Assembly: GCA_963921935.1 (NCBI GenBank)
Contig: OY998175.1
Span: forward strand, 209,824,655 to 209,888,654
DNA length: 64,000 bases
Source: Galeruca laticollis
Lineage: Eukaryota > Arthropoda > Insecta > Coleoptera > Chrysomelidae
Direction of reading: 5' to 3'
Position numbers and translations under genes: made by a program. The notes below the pieces were generated by a model. The model searched no databases. It saw nothing but the letters and a program-made list of their open reading frames with translations, and was not told the origin of the DNA. How positions within the stretch are numbered: the stretch's first letter is position 1; every line of letters starts with the position of its first letter. Of the stretch, positions 9,961 through 19,676 are shown one piece after another.

Positions 9961-11029
9961 GAGTTGGGGTGAGAGTTTAGTAAAATTATGCAAGTTCATA
10001 TATATGTACTCATAATTTTTTTTTACTTTTGCTTCCTTCCATGAGACTTTGAACTGTATCACTTGTATGACCTCCACACCTTTAGCCACTCTTCGTTTTT
10101 CTACCTTATCAGTAGGATTTGATTGCTTATGAGTCGTCAACAGTAATTCTTGGAAGTCTACAGGTTTTTCTACTTGGTTTTCTACGTTTACGCCAGAGGG
10201 ACCAGGCTGTGGAGAGTGACTTTGATGGTTATTCAAGTCCTGATCAGGATTACGTTGTTTGTCCCCCCCCCCGCTCTTGTACGCTGCAAGATCATATTTC
10301 TCTTTGGTAACTACGTTAGAGTCAAAGGGGTGAATGCCAACTTTTTTAAAACCATTACGAATTATCTCAGGTTCTGTTTCTTTCCAAATTTGACCTACTA
10401 ATGAACTAAACTTCTTTTTGGGTAGCTTTCTCCCCTCATTATGTCTTTGCCAATGGACAAATGTTTTATCCCACTTTACTTTTAAAGACTTGAAAACGCT
10501 TAAATCTAGGGGCTGTAATATATGAGATGAATGGGCGGAAGTTTTAGGATTGTTACTCTATTATCGCGAGCAACTTTGATAAGTCTGTCACCGATATGAG
10601 ACACGTGACCGTCATATATAAGTAAGACAGGTCGATCAGGTCCTAATACTTCTAATAAGGTTTTTCCGAAGTAATTTAAGAACAGTTGAGATTACATCCC
10701 CCTATTGGCAGTCACAGCATATGAAGTCCCTAGGAATTCGTCTGTACGAGGAGCAACCCAGTCATCCTACATATTTTTCTCTTTGAAAACGATCAATGGG
10801 GGAGCTTTAAATCCATCAACGCTAACAGCCATCAATAAAGTGGTATTTTCCCTTCCAGCAGTTGTTCGCGATGAAGGAGCTCTTCGTTTTCCGACTATTT
10901 TAGTCTTAGAGGGATCCAGAGAGAAGTTCGTTTCATCTAGATTCCAAATTTGACGAGGTTTATCGTGTAAGCTAAGGTCGTCTAACTGTTTCTTCACGAG
11001 GTCAAAATAGTTATTTATAACAAATAGAG

Positions 11030-11527
11030 CAAGAGCCCGTGAGGGTCAGACCTTCGGATTTTTATAAAAGCTGAAAGTTTTTCTATGTATGTCCCCAATA
11101 CAGGTAAGAATGATCCCCGCCCATGAAACCTGGGTAGTGGTGGTTTTGGCAGATAACAGGTAGCAAAGGTGTATAAATTTCCACCTCAAATTTATCAATT
11201 TATAAAACTCAATTTTTTTATATTTTACTCCTAATAATATTGCTTTGTTCATTGCCAGACACTTAGTATAGTTACAACCCCCTGCCGTACACCCCTAAAC
11301 TATTATAATTTGTAATTATACTTACGTTATATTATAAAAGCTATATTGTATATATATTTTTTTTGGACAACTATTAAATAATGTTTCCTTAGTAGCCAGA
11401 CAGTTTCGAGGGTTCTATCGTCCTGCCAGACGTATGAAATGTGTAAAATAGTTGTGAGTGAGAGGAGCATATGCAGCAACGGGTGCGAGTGAAATAGAGC
11501 GTGCAGTCTATTGCGATCTTTTACTGC
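11030..11527 (+). repeat. Left terminal inverted repeat (~498 bp)
   Basis: Inverted copy of 13,399-13,901. A long TIR of this size is unusual for a short element and exceeds the 20-200 bp common in most cut-and-paste families. Confidence 0.85.
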
Positions 11528-11797
11528 ACATCTACTGTTGTTTATTTCGAATTACCTAGTAATATTTTTTCTAATTTATTGAAAAATTTCATTGAATAAA
11601 ATTATTACAGTCTGAAAAATGAATTTTTAAAACAATATTCCGTAAAATTTTACAATAAAATATCAATCATATCAAAAATCTAGTAACTCAATTCATGTTA
11701 TTTCTAATAAATTTTATAAAATTCAGTATATTCAATTCAATTGAAATTTCAAAGTCATCAAAATCTCATTGTTTATTATACGAAAGAACAATTTTTT

Positions 11798-12313
11798 TTA
11801 AATCAGAAATTTACAGAAAAATGAATGAATTCCGAAAATAATATCTTGACAGTAAGAACTAACTAGACGAGCACATTTGGGGCTATTTTTTCGTTTTTGG
11901 TTACATCCACCAAGAAGGGTAAAATAAAAGTCTGATAATTCTTGTGGTATCAAAACTTCTCCTGATATTAAATGCTGTGACGTTATATTTTTAGTTGGTA
12001 ATTTATTCTTGTCTATTTGGAGTATTAATTTTCTCAGAATCAATGCAGATTTTCGTAAAATATTTTCTGTTAGTAAGTTATCCAGTACTGAATTATCTAT
12101 TGCTTGTATATATTTTGGAGCTATTATTTTTTTATTGCGAACAGTGAAGAACTCTATATCCTTAGAGAATATTTTCAAATTTTTTTCTTCGAGGTGGTGT
12201 GCCGTAAAAGTGACAGTCATCTCAATAGAATGTTCTTGAAAAATTTTTTCTAATGAATCGATATATAATTCATGTAAATAAATTAATAAAAAACAGCCTC
12301 CTTTTTTAATCAC
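11798..12313 (-). pseudogene. C-terminal part of the long-TIR element protein
   Basis: 171 residues in one frame. The region HLISGEVLIPQELSDFYFTL followed by a C-rich/K-rich turn and SSYCQDIIFGI resembles uncharacterised proteins common in TE-rich invertebrate genomes; I recall the pattern but cannot name the family. No catalytic triad can be assigned. The reading frame is the same strand as the zinc-finger ORFs upstream, so the pieces probably derive from one protein. Confidence 0.4.
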
Positions 12314-12339
12314 ATCTTCCTTAATGATTGTACTGATTT

Positions 12340-13270
12340 CGTTAAATAAAAACTATTTGGTGATATTCTCGTTGATAATGCCACTCCGTTTTGCTACGCG
12401 TTGCTTTTAATGAAGATACTGTATTATTAAAATCAACGCGGCATTCTGTATGATAGTAGATTTTTGGCCCAGAAAAATAATCCAATTTATTTAGAAAATC
12501 TTTATACTCTTCTTAATTTTCTATATTGAGTTTAATACTAGCTTTAAATTGATGGACATCAGCTGCATGAAGCGGAAGCATTCTCGATCTCACTTTTTTC
12601 TTTTTTTTTCACAAAATATGCAAACAACCTCGTTATGATTATTACCAGCAATATTATCACTCCAAGTATTTACGTCCTGAGTTACAATGTTATTATCACT
12701 AACATCCGGTTCAAAAACATCAGAAATATCTTGAGGAGTTGAGGATTGTAGACCTGTAGAATCAGAAATTGGAGTTGGCTGAGGTCTCGTAGAAGATTCT
12801 GTAGGTACAGGCTGTGAATAAGATTCATCTTGAGATATTGACGGTTGTGCTTCTATTGACTGGGAAAATAAAATTTGTTGAGATATTGTTGAAGATTCTA
12901 TTGATGAAGACTCTGAATCAGGTGGTTCTGTACTCAAATCTGGAATTGACGATGAAGTTGGAAGTGATTTGTCTGTAACTACACAACTTGCTTGTTTTTT
13001 TTTTCTTTTTTTTTTCAATACTTAAAGGTTCGGTGCTGAAGTATTTTTTCATCAGACCTGTAAATGCTTTATAACATGATCTGTGATAACCACTCTCTGT
13101 ATATTCACTAGGTAAAATAATGTCTTTGTATTTAAGTTTGTGTATTTTTCTTAATTTTATAATGTTTTGACATTTTTTTGAAGTCTCCTCGGAAAATATT
13201 ATTAGGTCCACCACTTTTTTTACAAACAAAGCAAACTATTTTTACTTCTTCTTCACTCGTGATAACTTTT
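12340..13270 (-). pseudogene. N-terminal CxxC/HxxC zinc-finger part of the same protein
   Basis: Two similar modules are visible across frames. Module 1: VCFVCKK at about 13,225 then GYHRSCYKAFTGLMKKY (CxxC ... HxxC). Module 2: VVCIFCEKKRKK at about 12,600 then, after a shift, YYHTECRVDFNN (again CxxC ... HxxC). Between them lies a 130-residue serine/proline/glutamine-rich linker (PTSSSIPDLSTEPPDSESSS). Frameshifts at a poly-lysine run (12,990-13,020) and near 12,600 break the gene. Confidence 0.45.
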
Positions 13271-13398
13271 TATTACAACTAGATCCCATTTATTTTATGA
13301 ATTACACAGAAAAATAATACAACGTTTCATATACGTTTGATATACGTTTACTATGAGCATAACCGCGCACTACATAATACACAACGAGCAGCTGATGC

Positions 13399-13901
13399 GC
13401 AGTAAAAGATCGCAATAGACTGCACGCTTTATTTCACTTGCACCCGTTGCTGCATATACTCCTCTCACTCACAACTATTTTACACATTTCATACGTCTGG
13501 CAGGACGATAGAACCCTCGAAACTGTCTGGCTACTAAGGAAACATTATTTAATAGTTGTCCAAAAAATATATATGAAATTTAGCTTTTATAATATAACGT
13601 AAGTATAATTACAAATTATAATGGTTTAGGGGTGTCCAGCAGGGGGTTGTAACTATACTAAGTGTCTGGCGATGAACAACGCGAGTTTTAATATTATTAC
13701 GACTAAAATATAAAAAAATTGAGTTTTATAAATTGATAAATTTGAGGTGGAATTTCATACACCTTTGCTACCTGTTACCTGCCAAAGTCACCACTACCCA
13801 GGTTTCTTGGGCGGGGATCATTCTTACCTGTATTGGGGATATACATAGAAAAACTTTCAGCTTTTATAAAAATCCGAAGGTCTGGCCCTCACGGGATCTT
13901 G
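13399..13901 (-). repeat. Right terminal inverted repeat (~503 bp)
   Basis: Inverted partner of 11,030-11,527, with small indels near 13,680-13,710. Confidence 0.85.
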
Positions 13902-14411
13902 GACTAAAAAGGATCCAAACACTTTTTTCTTGCGTATTCCACCGATTGGGATTTTTTATTGACAAATTATATCCCTTGGAGAAACCCAAAAACCAATTTT
14001 CACCCAGTCGCCCATTCTTAAATGGTGTTTTGAGGATATTTCTAATAACATATTGCTCAACAGTATTAAAAATGTCACGACGTGTTAACCCCCACCCCCA
14101 TTTTTCCATCGTGATCAAACATTCGGCGAGTTTAGCTCCTTCATTGATGGGAATTGCCGTTGATCTCCCCATAGTAGAACTTTTCTTGCCTCTAATTTCT
14201 CGCCTGTGGTAACTAAGCGTCATCTGGGGGATACCGTATTTCTTATGAGCACCGTATTGGGTAATCACCCCCCTACAGATTTCTGCCAATGCTCTCTGAA
14301 GGGTGGTCTCTTCGTAGGTTGAACGTTTGTTAGATGTTTTTTGTAACACCGTACCATGGTTTCCTAGATTTCTAGATCAGAAACGCATTATTGTTCCATT
14401 CATTTGCCAGG

Positions 14412-14443
14412 GGGCAAGTGTGTAGTTTACTACACACTTGCCC
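14412..14443. repeat. Perfect 32-bp palindrome (15-bp arms)
   Basis: Arms GGGCAAGTGTGTAGT and ACTACACACTTGCCC are separated by TT. It sits 60 bases upstream of the pogo-like start codon and may be a terminal repeat junction or a protein-binding site. Confidence 0.8.
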
Positions 14444-14444
14444 G

Positions 14445-14859
14445 TAGTATTTACTATCCACTTTCACACACATGAAGTTCTCGCGGGGCAACTTGTTTAG
14501 TAATTAAAATTTTGAGATTGATAAAAAATACTAAAATATTATACAAAACTAAGAAATTACTTACCTTCTTGACTTGCTATCCCGATTTATTTGATGAAAT
14601 CACTCTGCTTTTGAGGACGGCAAATTAAAAATTATCAACCAAATTATGTTCAATGCCCACACTATCATGTATTTTCTTTGATTAGCACTGCTTGTCTAAG
14701 AATTATTTGAACTCTACAATTCTGCACTACATCATGTCATAACATGTTGTTATGAACCCTGCTCATAGATGAAACCAGAATAAACCACCGAATATAATTT
14801 ACGACGCCTCTACACACTAACCCCGAATACACACTTACCCCACCTTACCTTATACTTAA
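14445..14859. other. No gene seen
   Basis: AT-rich, full of stops in all frames, no repeats to other parts of the window that I could find. Confidence 0.4.
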
Positions 14860-16180
14860 TAGTTACGGATATACATCTGAATACTCAATTAAAAATTCAA
14901 TAGAACTAATCAAAACATTAAAACTCTAAACTCATTTTATTTGATGTTACCAATATGTTCACTAAAAGTCCTCCTAGAGAATGTCTAAGACTTGTGAGAA
15001 AATTACTTGAAGATAAAAATATTAATCCTGGAATAATATCAGATATACTTAATTTATTTGGTGTACGTATAAATCAAAATGATTTCACTTTTGACAATAA
15101 GGCATAATTACAAAATGAAGGTTTATCAATAGGAAGCCCTATATCACCAATTTTTGCAAACATTTTTATGAACAGTTTAGAAAGAAAAATCTTTGAAAGT
15201 AATATTTGAAAAGATATTTTATTTTGGTATAGATATGTAGATGACAAATTAGGTTGTTTTATAGGTAGTGAACGACAATTAGATATATTTTTTAACCATA
15301 TTAATAATTCACACGCAAAAATTAAGTTGAAGAAAATAACACAATCAATATTCTTGAGTTAAAAATTCACAAAGTAAATAATGTGTTGGATTATTCAGTT
15401 TACAGAAAACCAACACACACTGATGTAACTATTCCATATAGTTCCAATCGTCCCATGTAACATAAACTAGCAGCATATAATTCAATGATACATAAAGCAT
15501 TTTCAGTTCCTATTACCGAATGTAATTTTGATAGAGAAATTAATACAATTAAGCAAATAGCAGCATCCAACGGTTATCCATTAGATATGATAAATGAGCT
15601 AATTAATAACAAACAGGAAAAAGTGGCATTACAACTAATATTTCCTAAGCAAACTAAAGTGAGAACTTATAAAACCATCACATTTGCAGGAAATATTTCT
15701 AATATTATTTCAAAGATAATATCTTTGGCAACAAATACAACAATTTCTTTTAAAACTGAAAGTAACGTGAGTACAAAATTGTTAAATGTAAAAACAAAAA
15801 TATCCCCATTAATGAAGTCTGGTATATATATACTTAAATGCCCAGAAAGGAATGCTGTATGTGTTGGTCAAATCCTTAGAAGTTTTGAAATCCGATACAG
15901 GGAACACATACAAGCATGCAGATTAAAACAACCAGATAAATCCCACTACGCAAAACATCTACTTGACACAAATCATTCATTGACCCCTAACACACAACTA
16001 GAAGTACTACATATTTGTGATAAGAAACAAGAACCGGATCTTCTTGAAGAATTGGAAATTAGAAGACACTTAAAAAACCCACAATATCAATTCAGTGAAG
16101 AACAGATAAATTTAGGGAGTTCTCCACTTTTAAACTGTCTTGTAAGTGATAATTGTAAAGATCAGCAGATATAGTTTTCC
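14860..16180 (+). pseudogene. Penelope-like element, RT + GIY-YIG, best copy
   Basis: RT palm motifs are readable in shifting frames: ECLRLVRKLLEDKNINPGI, GLSIGSPISPIFANIF and WYRYVDDKLG (the catalytic YVDD). After stops near 15,107, 15,211 and 15,361 a clean 229-residue ORF (15,485-16,174) carries the linker and the GIY-YIG nuclease: SGIYILKCPERNAVCVGQ (GIY and the VG-Q replacing YIG), SFEIRYREH and DTNHS. The ORF ends LLNCLVSDNC. PLEs reverse-transcribe their RNA at a nick made by the GIY-YIG domain. The upstream stops make this copy inactive. Confidence 0.85.
15485..16174 (+). CDS. GIY-YIG endonuclease ORF of the PLE
   Basis: 229 residues open from an ATG inside the RT connection domain (MIHKAFSVPITECNFDREIN) to the natural stop. 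The GIY-YIG nuclease spans residues about 118-200, with the GIY at about 118 and an R in IRYREH at about 138-143. The second signature is VG rather than YIG, as in other PLEs where the motif is loose. Probably part of the broken full-length frame and not an independent gene. Confidence 0.7.
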   Translation: MIHKAFSVPITECNFDREINTIKQIAASNGYPLDMINELINNKQEKVALQLIFPKQTKVRTYKTITFAGNISNIISKIISLATNTTISFKTESNVSTKLLNVKTKISPLMKSGIYILKCPERNAVCVGQILRSFEIRYREHIQACRLKQPDKSHYAKHLLDTNHSLTPNTQLEVLHICDKKQEPDLLEELEIRRHLKNPQYQFSEEQINLGSSPLLNCLVSDNCKDQQI

Positions 16181-16560
16181 TGGTTATCTATATCATTGCA
16201 CAGTTATACTGATCTTAATTGGAAAAAGATATCCAGGATATCCCCATAGGGCTAATAATATCTAAGCTTCAATATTTGTGATATCATATCTTCTTCTTTT
16301 TTCTATTGACATATATTAAGTCAATCACATGATATGTCACTTCTTGGTCTAGCCAAAAATAATTATTGAACATCAGGTAGGCATCAAATGAAATATTACT
16401 TCTGTCATTCTGACGATGATATTTAATATCGAAACAATCTTAGAATTTTAAACATTTTCTAAATATATTGTGGAATTATCTAGAAACAGTAGGGTTCATT
16501 TAAAACAGTATAATTATCAATATATTAAAATCTGTTATAAATTATTAACAGTAATTATAT
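16181..16560 (+). repeat. PLE 3' terminal region
   Basis: Matches 7723-7960 (direct) and 9060-9480 (inverted). Three copies in one window define the terminal repeat of this PLE family. Confidence 0.7.
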
Positions 16561-17373
16561 ATTTGAAAAAGTATGAGCCTGCATAATACAAGGTCACGTT
16601 ACATGCGACACATTTTGACAAAAGTTCTGTTCGTAAGAGAAATCCCGTATTAATTTCAAAAAATGTTATGTAATCGTTATCTAGTCGTGAAATTTCTCTT
16701 GCGTCTCAATAATATATAGGAACAAATCCCATCGCCACCACTGTGTTACACACCGCACAATATCATAGAAGACCGCCTTGGCAGTAAACTTAATCCAGCC
16801 CCAGATGGCGTCCCCTTAACTCCCAAATCGTTTTAAAAGTTATTCAATATAAAAAGAAGTTCGCCGCAGATTTAATAGGAATTTGTTCATCAATTCACAG
16901 AGCTAGTGTAACATGAAAGGCTTCCCCTTTTATTGGTTTTAAGAAGATGAGATGGAGACATTGCGTAGTGGTCTAGCAATATCTTTCAAGATATTAAAGA
17001 TTGTTTAAGTAACTTGTAAGGAAGCTTCAGAATTGTACTTGGAATACCAGAGTATGTTTGTTTTAATGTTGAAATTAAAATATGTGGCAAGGTGTTTATG
17101 AAACGTAATTTTTATCATCAAAATTCTATTGCTGAATTTTAACTATTTATGACATTGTTTTAATAATTTCCAATTCATTTGTTATAGATATTCGGTTAGG
17201 AGACTACTGTGTCTGTTTTGTAGATTTTGGTGGAGATATATAGACTCGGCCTATATTGTACCGGCGAATTCGCCATTTTTTATAATAAATGCTCCAGTGT
17301 CTTAAGTTAATTAAGTAATCAGAAGCTTTGTGTACGAAGTAATAATAATCTTTACTCACCTTGTCTTATACAT
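16561..17373. other. No gene seen
   Basis: About 800 bases without a supported reading frame or recognised repeat. Confidence 0.4.
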
Positions 17374-17600
17374 ACATATACAATATGTCCCCTTATAAAT
17401 TTTAGGAAAAAAAGTTATTCTTCATAAAAAGTTCTGCATTATCTTAAACCTAAAATACAGTCATCAAATATCAAATTTTTTAGTCGTATACGAGGTTTGT
17501 AATAAAATTTGAGTTTTACTCAACAGTAAAGTACCTTTAAATTTAAATTTGAAGATATCGAAGAATGTTACTGAAAAAGTTGATCAGCATTAAAAACTAC
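17374..17600 (+). repeat. Dispersed repeat, copy 1
   Basis: Inverted relative to 36,005-36,262. Shared motifs include ACAATATGTCCC, AAAAGTTATTCTTCATAAAA, GTCGTATACGAGGTTTGT and GTTGATCAG. No coding content; probably a piece of an uncharacterised element. A third, weaker partial copy may lie at about 36,800-36,855. Confidence 0.7.
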
Positions 17601-17605
17601 GTTTA

Positions 17606-18010
17606 AATATGCAAGTACATTCATTTAAATTAAAACTTTAGACTATTTTATTTTTTGCTAATATTGATATTTTGAATGAACATTTATCTCTTGTGATTAC
17701 GAAACACATGATAACCTTTTAGTTTTTCGATGTTTTCTAATAATTTTGGAATTCAAATGCGTGATAAATGCATACTCATTTATTTTGCTATTAATAAAAT
17801 ACATTCAAATACTAAGTATAAAACTAACATCTTATCAATATTAGAAACAAACAAATTTAATTTTCACTCATACTAATACTTCGACATATCCACCCTCTCG
17901 TTCAAAACACTTAATCGTTCTATTGGAAAATTCACGTAATACATTCCTTATCATTTGTGGAGAAATTTCTTGACATGTTTCTAAAATTATCCTCTCCAAG
18001 TGGTCAATAT
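17606..18010 (-). pseudogene. Tc1/mariner transposase 3' end, truncated
   Basis: Nearly identical to 26,457-26,855. Coding part 18,010-17,868 on minus encodes the C-terminal tail of the transposase (ILETCQEIS, then MIRNVLREF, ending CFEREGGYVEVLV). The gene is cut at 18,010 by the gypsy LTR. The 3' terminus begins TATGCAAGTACATTC, consistent with a TA target. Confidence 0.8.
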
Positions 18011-18480
18011 TGTGATGTTTTTTCTTATTTATTTAAACCAGTTTATCCTGATGGGTGATCCGATAAATTCATACACACGGTAGGTTCACTTACTTAGTTT
18101 ATTTATTCACTACACTATTCACTAATTATATACACAGTATATTCACTTAAACTAATCTATATAAACACTTCACTACTTAGACTATTTACTTGTTCGCTGT
18201 TTACATCACGAGATCACTTTATCAACTAACTTCCTCTCGTTGGTCGGTCCTTTATATAATACTGCCTTTTTTACTAGATAATTCTAGATTGCGGCTTACA
18301 CAAAAATAATTGGCTCTCTGGCATCTAGATAAGACTGGCCACAAAAACAATGCCTAGATAAGATAGTCACAATTGTATCAGTTCCAAGAAATCCCTTCGC
18401 ATCCGCCATAATTTTAACGTTCATACATGGCTTAGACAGAGTCGGATTCAGGGACTATACCAGTGTGCTGCTTCGTAACA
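18011..18480 (-). repeat. Ty3/gypsy LTR (470 bp)
   Basis: On minus the LTR runs TGTTACGAAGCAGC ... CATCACA, bounded by TG and CA. It is preceded by a polypurine tract AAGGAGGGGG (18,493-18,484) right after the pol reading frame, so this is the 3' LTR. It inserted into the mariner fragment; ATAT at 18,007-18,010 is the likely 4-bp target side. The other LTR is outside or lost. Confidence 0.75.
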
Positions 18481-19060
18481 TTACCCCCTCCTTAATTGGA
18501 AGTTCCTCCGGGAACTTTTGTGTAGCCGATACTGGATGTTTGAATCGGCAACTGACCCCATTTCTACACTTTCCGATCTTATGGAAATAACAGGGCACCG
18601 TCTTTATCGGATACTGATAACGGGGGTTGTAGCTGAAAATTAATATCTGGACACCGGTATCTTGGAAGATAACACACATGGTGTCAGAGGTTGCGAAGTG
18701 CTTCCCACACATCGCGGTAGGTAGATTGGTCTTGAAATTCGTTTTTAGTTACCACGTAGAAGACGTACCGCGAATTGTGTTTCAGTCTCAGTGTCTTGCC
18801 AGGGGCTGGAATCTGGTCTTCAAGTTTTTCTAATTGCCCGAACTTCTTTCGAAAGACGGTTGCCAGCCTTAGTGCGTTCTTGATACGGGCGGGGATGTTG
18901 TATGCCAGTGAATAATCTTCCGGGAGAGTGAACGAATCTTGTCGTTGTTCTGAAGTGACTACATATCTAGCTTTCCCGGTACCTCCATACAGGCCCATAA
19001 ATTCATCGAAGGTAAGGTCAGACACATCTCGAATAAGGTTTACTACTTTCTCTAGGTCAT
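18481..19060 (-). pseudogene. gypsy Pol C-terminal macro domain and CCCH finger
   Basis: After the integrase, minus-strand frames encode a macro (ADP-ribose-binding) domain: EDYSLAYNIPARIKNALRLA, then FRKKFGQLEKLEDQIPAPGK and LKHNSRYVFYVVTKNEF. In a second frame VIFQDTGVQILIFSYNP matches the last macro strand, followed by a CCCH zinc finger with C-x7-C-x5-C-x3-H spacing (CYFHKIGKCRNGVSCRFKH). The macro middle with the phosphate-binding loop is deleted, so the copy is inactive. A C-terminal macro-like domain occurs in some insect gypsy elements; its role there is unknown to me. Confidence 0.7.
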
Positions 19061-19166
19061 GGTCTCCTTCGAATGGCGCTAGTCGATTTTGGTGAACTAC
19101 TTTTGGTTTTCCATTGGGGATCTTGCTTATGCGATATATAACATCATTGATCCTTTTCCTGATTAA

Positions 19167-19676
19167 TTATGGACCTTCCCAAGATTTTTGTAATTTTGGA
19201 GAAAATCCTTTTCTCCTCGTCGGGTTGTGTAACCAGACTTTGTCCCCTTCTTTAAAACCGCCAACTGTGGCCTGCGTGTCGTACCGACTTTTCATTATGT
19301 CGCTGGCAACTTGAACATTTGTTCGAACTAATTCATGGATATCGTCCAGCCTTCTTCTCAACTGGATCACGTAGTCTTCTCCTGCTAGATCTTCTCCTGC
19401 TAGATCTTCCCCAGGCCGATAACCAAATTCCAGGTCACAAGGAAGCCTCGTTTCACGTCCAAACAGGATTTTCGCAGGTGTTCCACCCGTGCACTCATTG
19501 ACGGCAGATCGATAAGCCAATGCAAATAGGGAAAGATATTGGTCTTAATCTCTCTGATGGCTGGCAACTACTTTGGACAGGTATTTTCCAATACTCCTGT
19601 TCATTCTCTCGACCATTCCATCGGACTGTGGATGTAATGCTGTTATCCTGGTCTTATTCATTCCCAGCAAAGGGCT
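19167..19676 (-). pseudogene. gypsy integrase C-terminal part
   Basis: Reads TRITALHPQSDGMVERMNR (core domain with the catalytic-E neighbourhood) from about 19,660, then AYRSAVNECTGGTPAKILFG, and the chromatin-facing tail KSRYDTQATVGGFKEGDKVW. A 15-base direct duplication at about 19,374-19,405 repeats GEDLA in the protein. Breaks off at 19,676 where the P element begins; the upstream integrase half resumes at 21,928. Confidence 0.85.

Larger units (their letters stand above)
11030..13901. mobile_element. Unclassified DNA element with ~500-bp terminal inverted repeats
   Basis: 11,030-11,527 and 13,399-13,901 are inverted copies of each other at high identity (start CAAGAGCCCGTGAGGG against CAAGATCCCGTGAGGG). 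They enclose about 1.87 kb with decayed minus-strand coding sequence for zinc-finger-like proteins. The element interrupts the pogo-like transposase exactly, so its ends are well defined. A clean target-site duplication is not visible. The superfamily could not be named. Confidence 0.75.
9985..14349 (-). pseudogene. pogo/jerky-like transposase, split by insertion
   Basis: The N-terminal half (14,349-13,902) has a helix-turn-helix of the Pipsqueak type (LQRALAEICRGVITQYGAHK, then YGIPQMTLSYHRREI) and a CENP-B-like second DNA-binding domain (WFLGFSKGYNLSIKNP). The C-terminal half (11,029-10,119) continues with the DDE_1 nuclease: RQIWNLDETNFSLDPSKT (first D), VLLIYDGHVSH (second D), then PPHSSHILQPLDLSVF. 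The tail is a proline-rich SPQPGPSG region. The reading frame is cut between KSVWILFS and ALALFVINNYFD by the 2.87-kb element at 11,030-13,901. Some stops (near 10,690) also occur. Terminal repeats of the pogo element were not resolved. Confidence 0.8.

Noticed and set aside
11030..13901. 8-bp target duplication of hAT type
   Set aside because: Flanks AATAGAG and GACTAAAA do not match, and no hAT dimerisation domain is visible.
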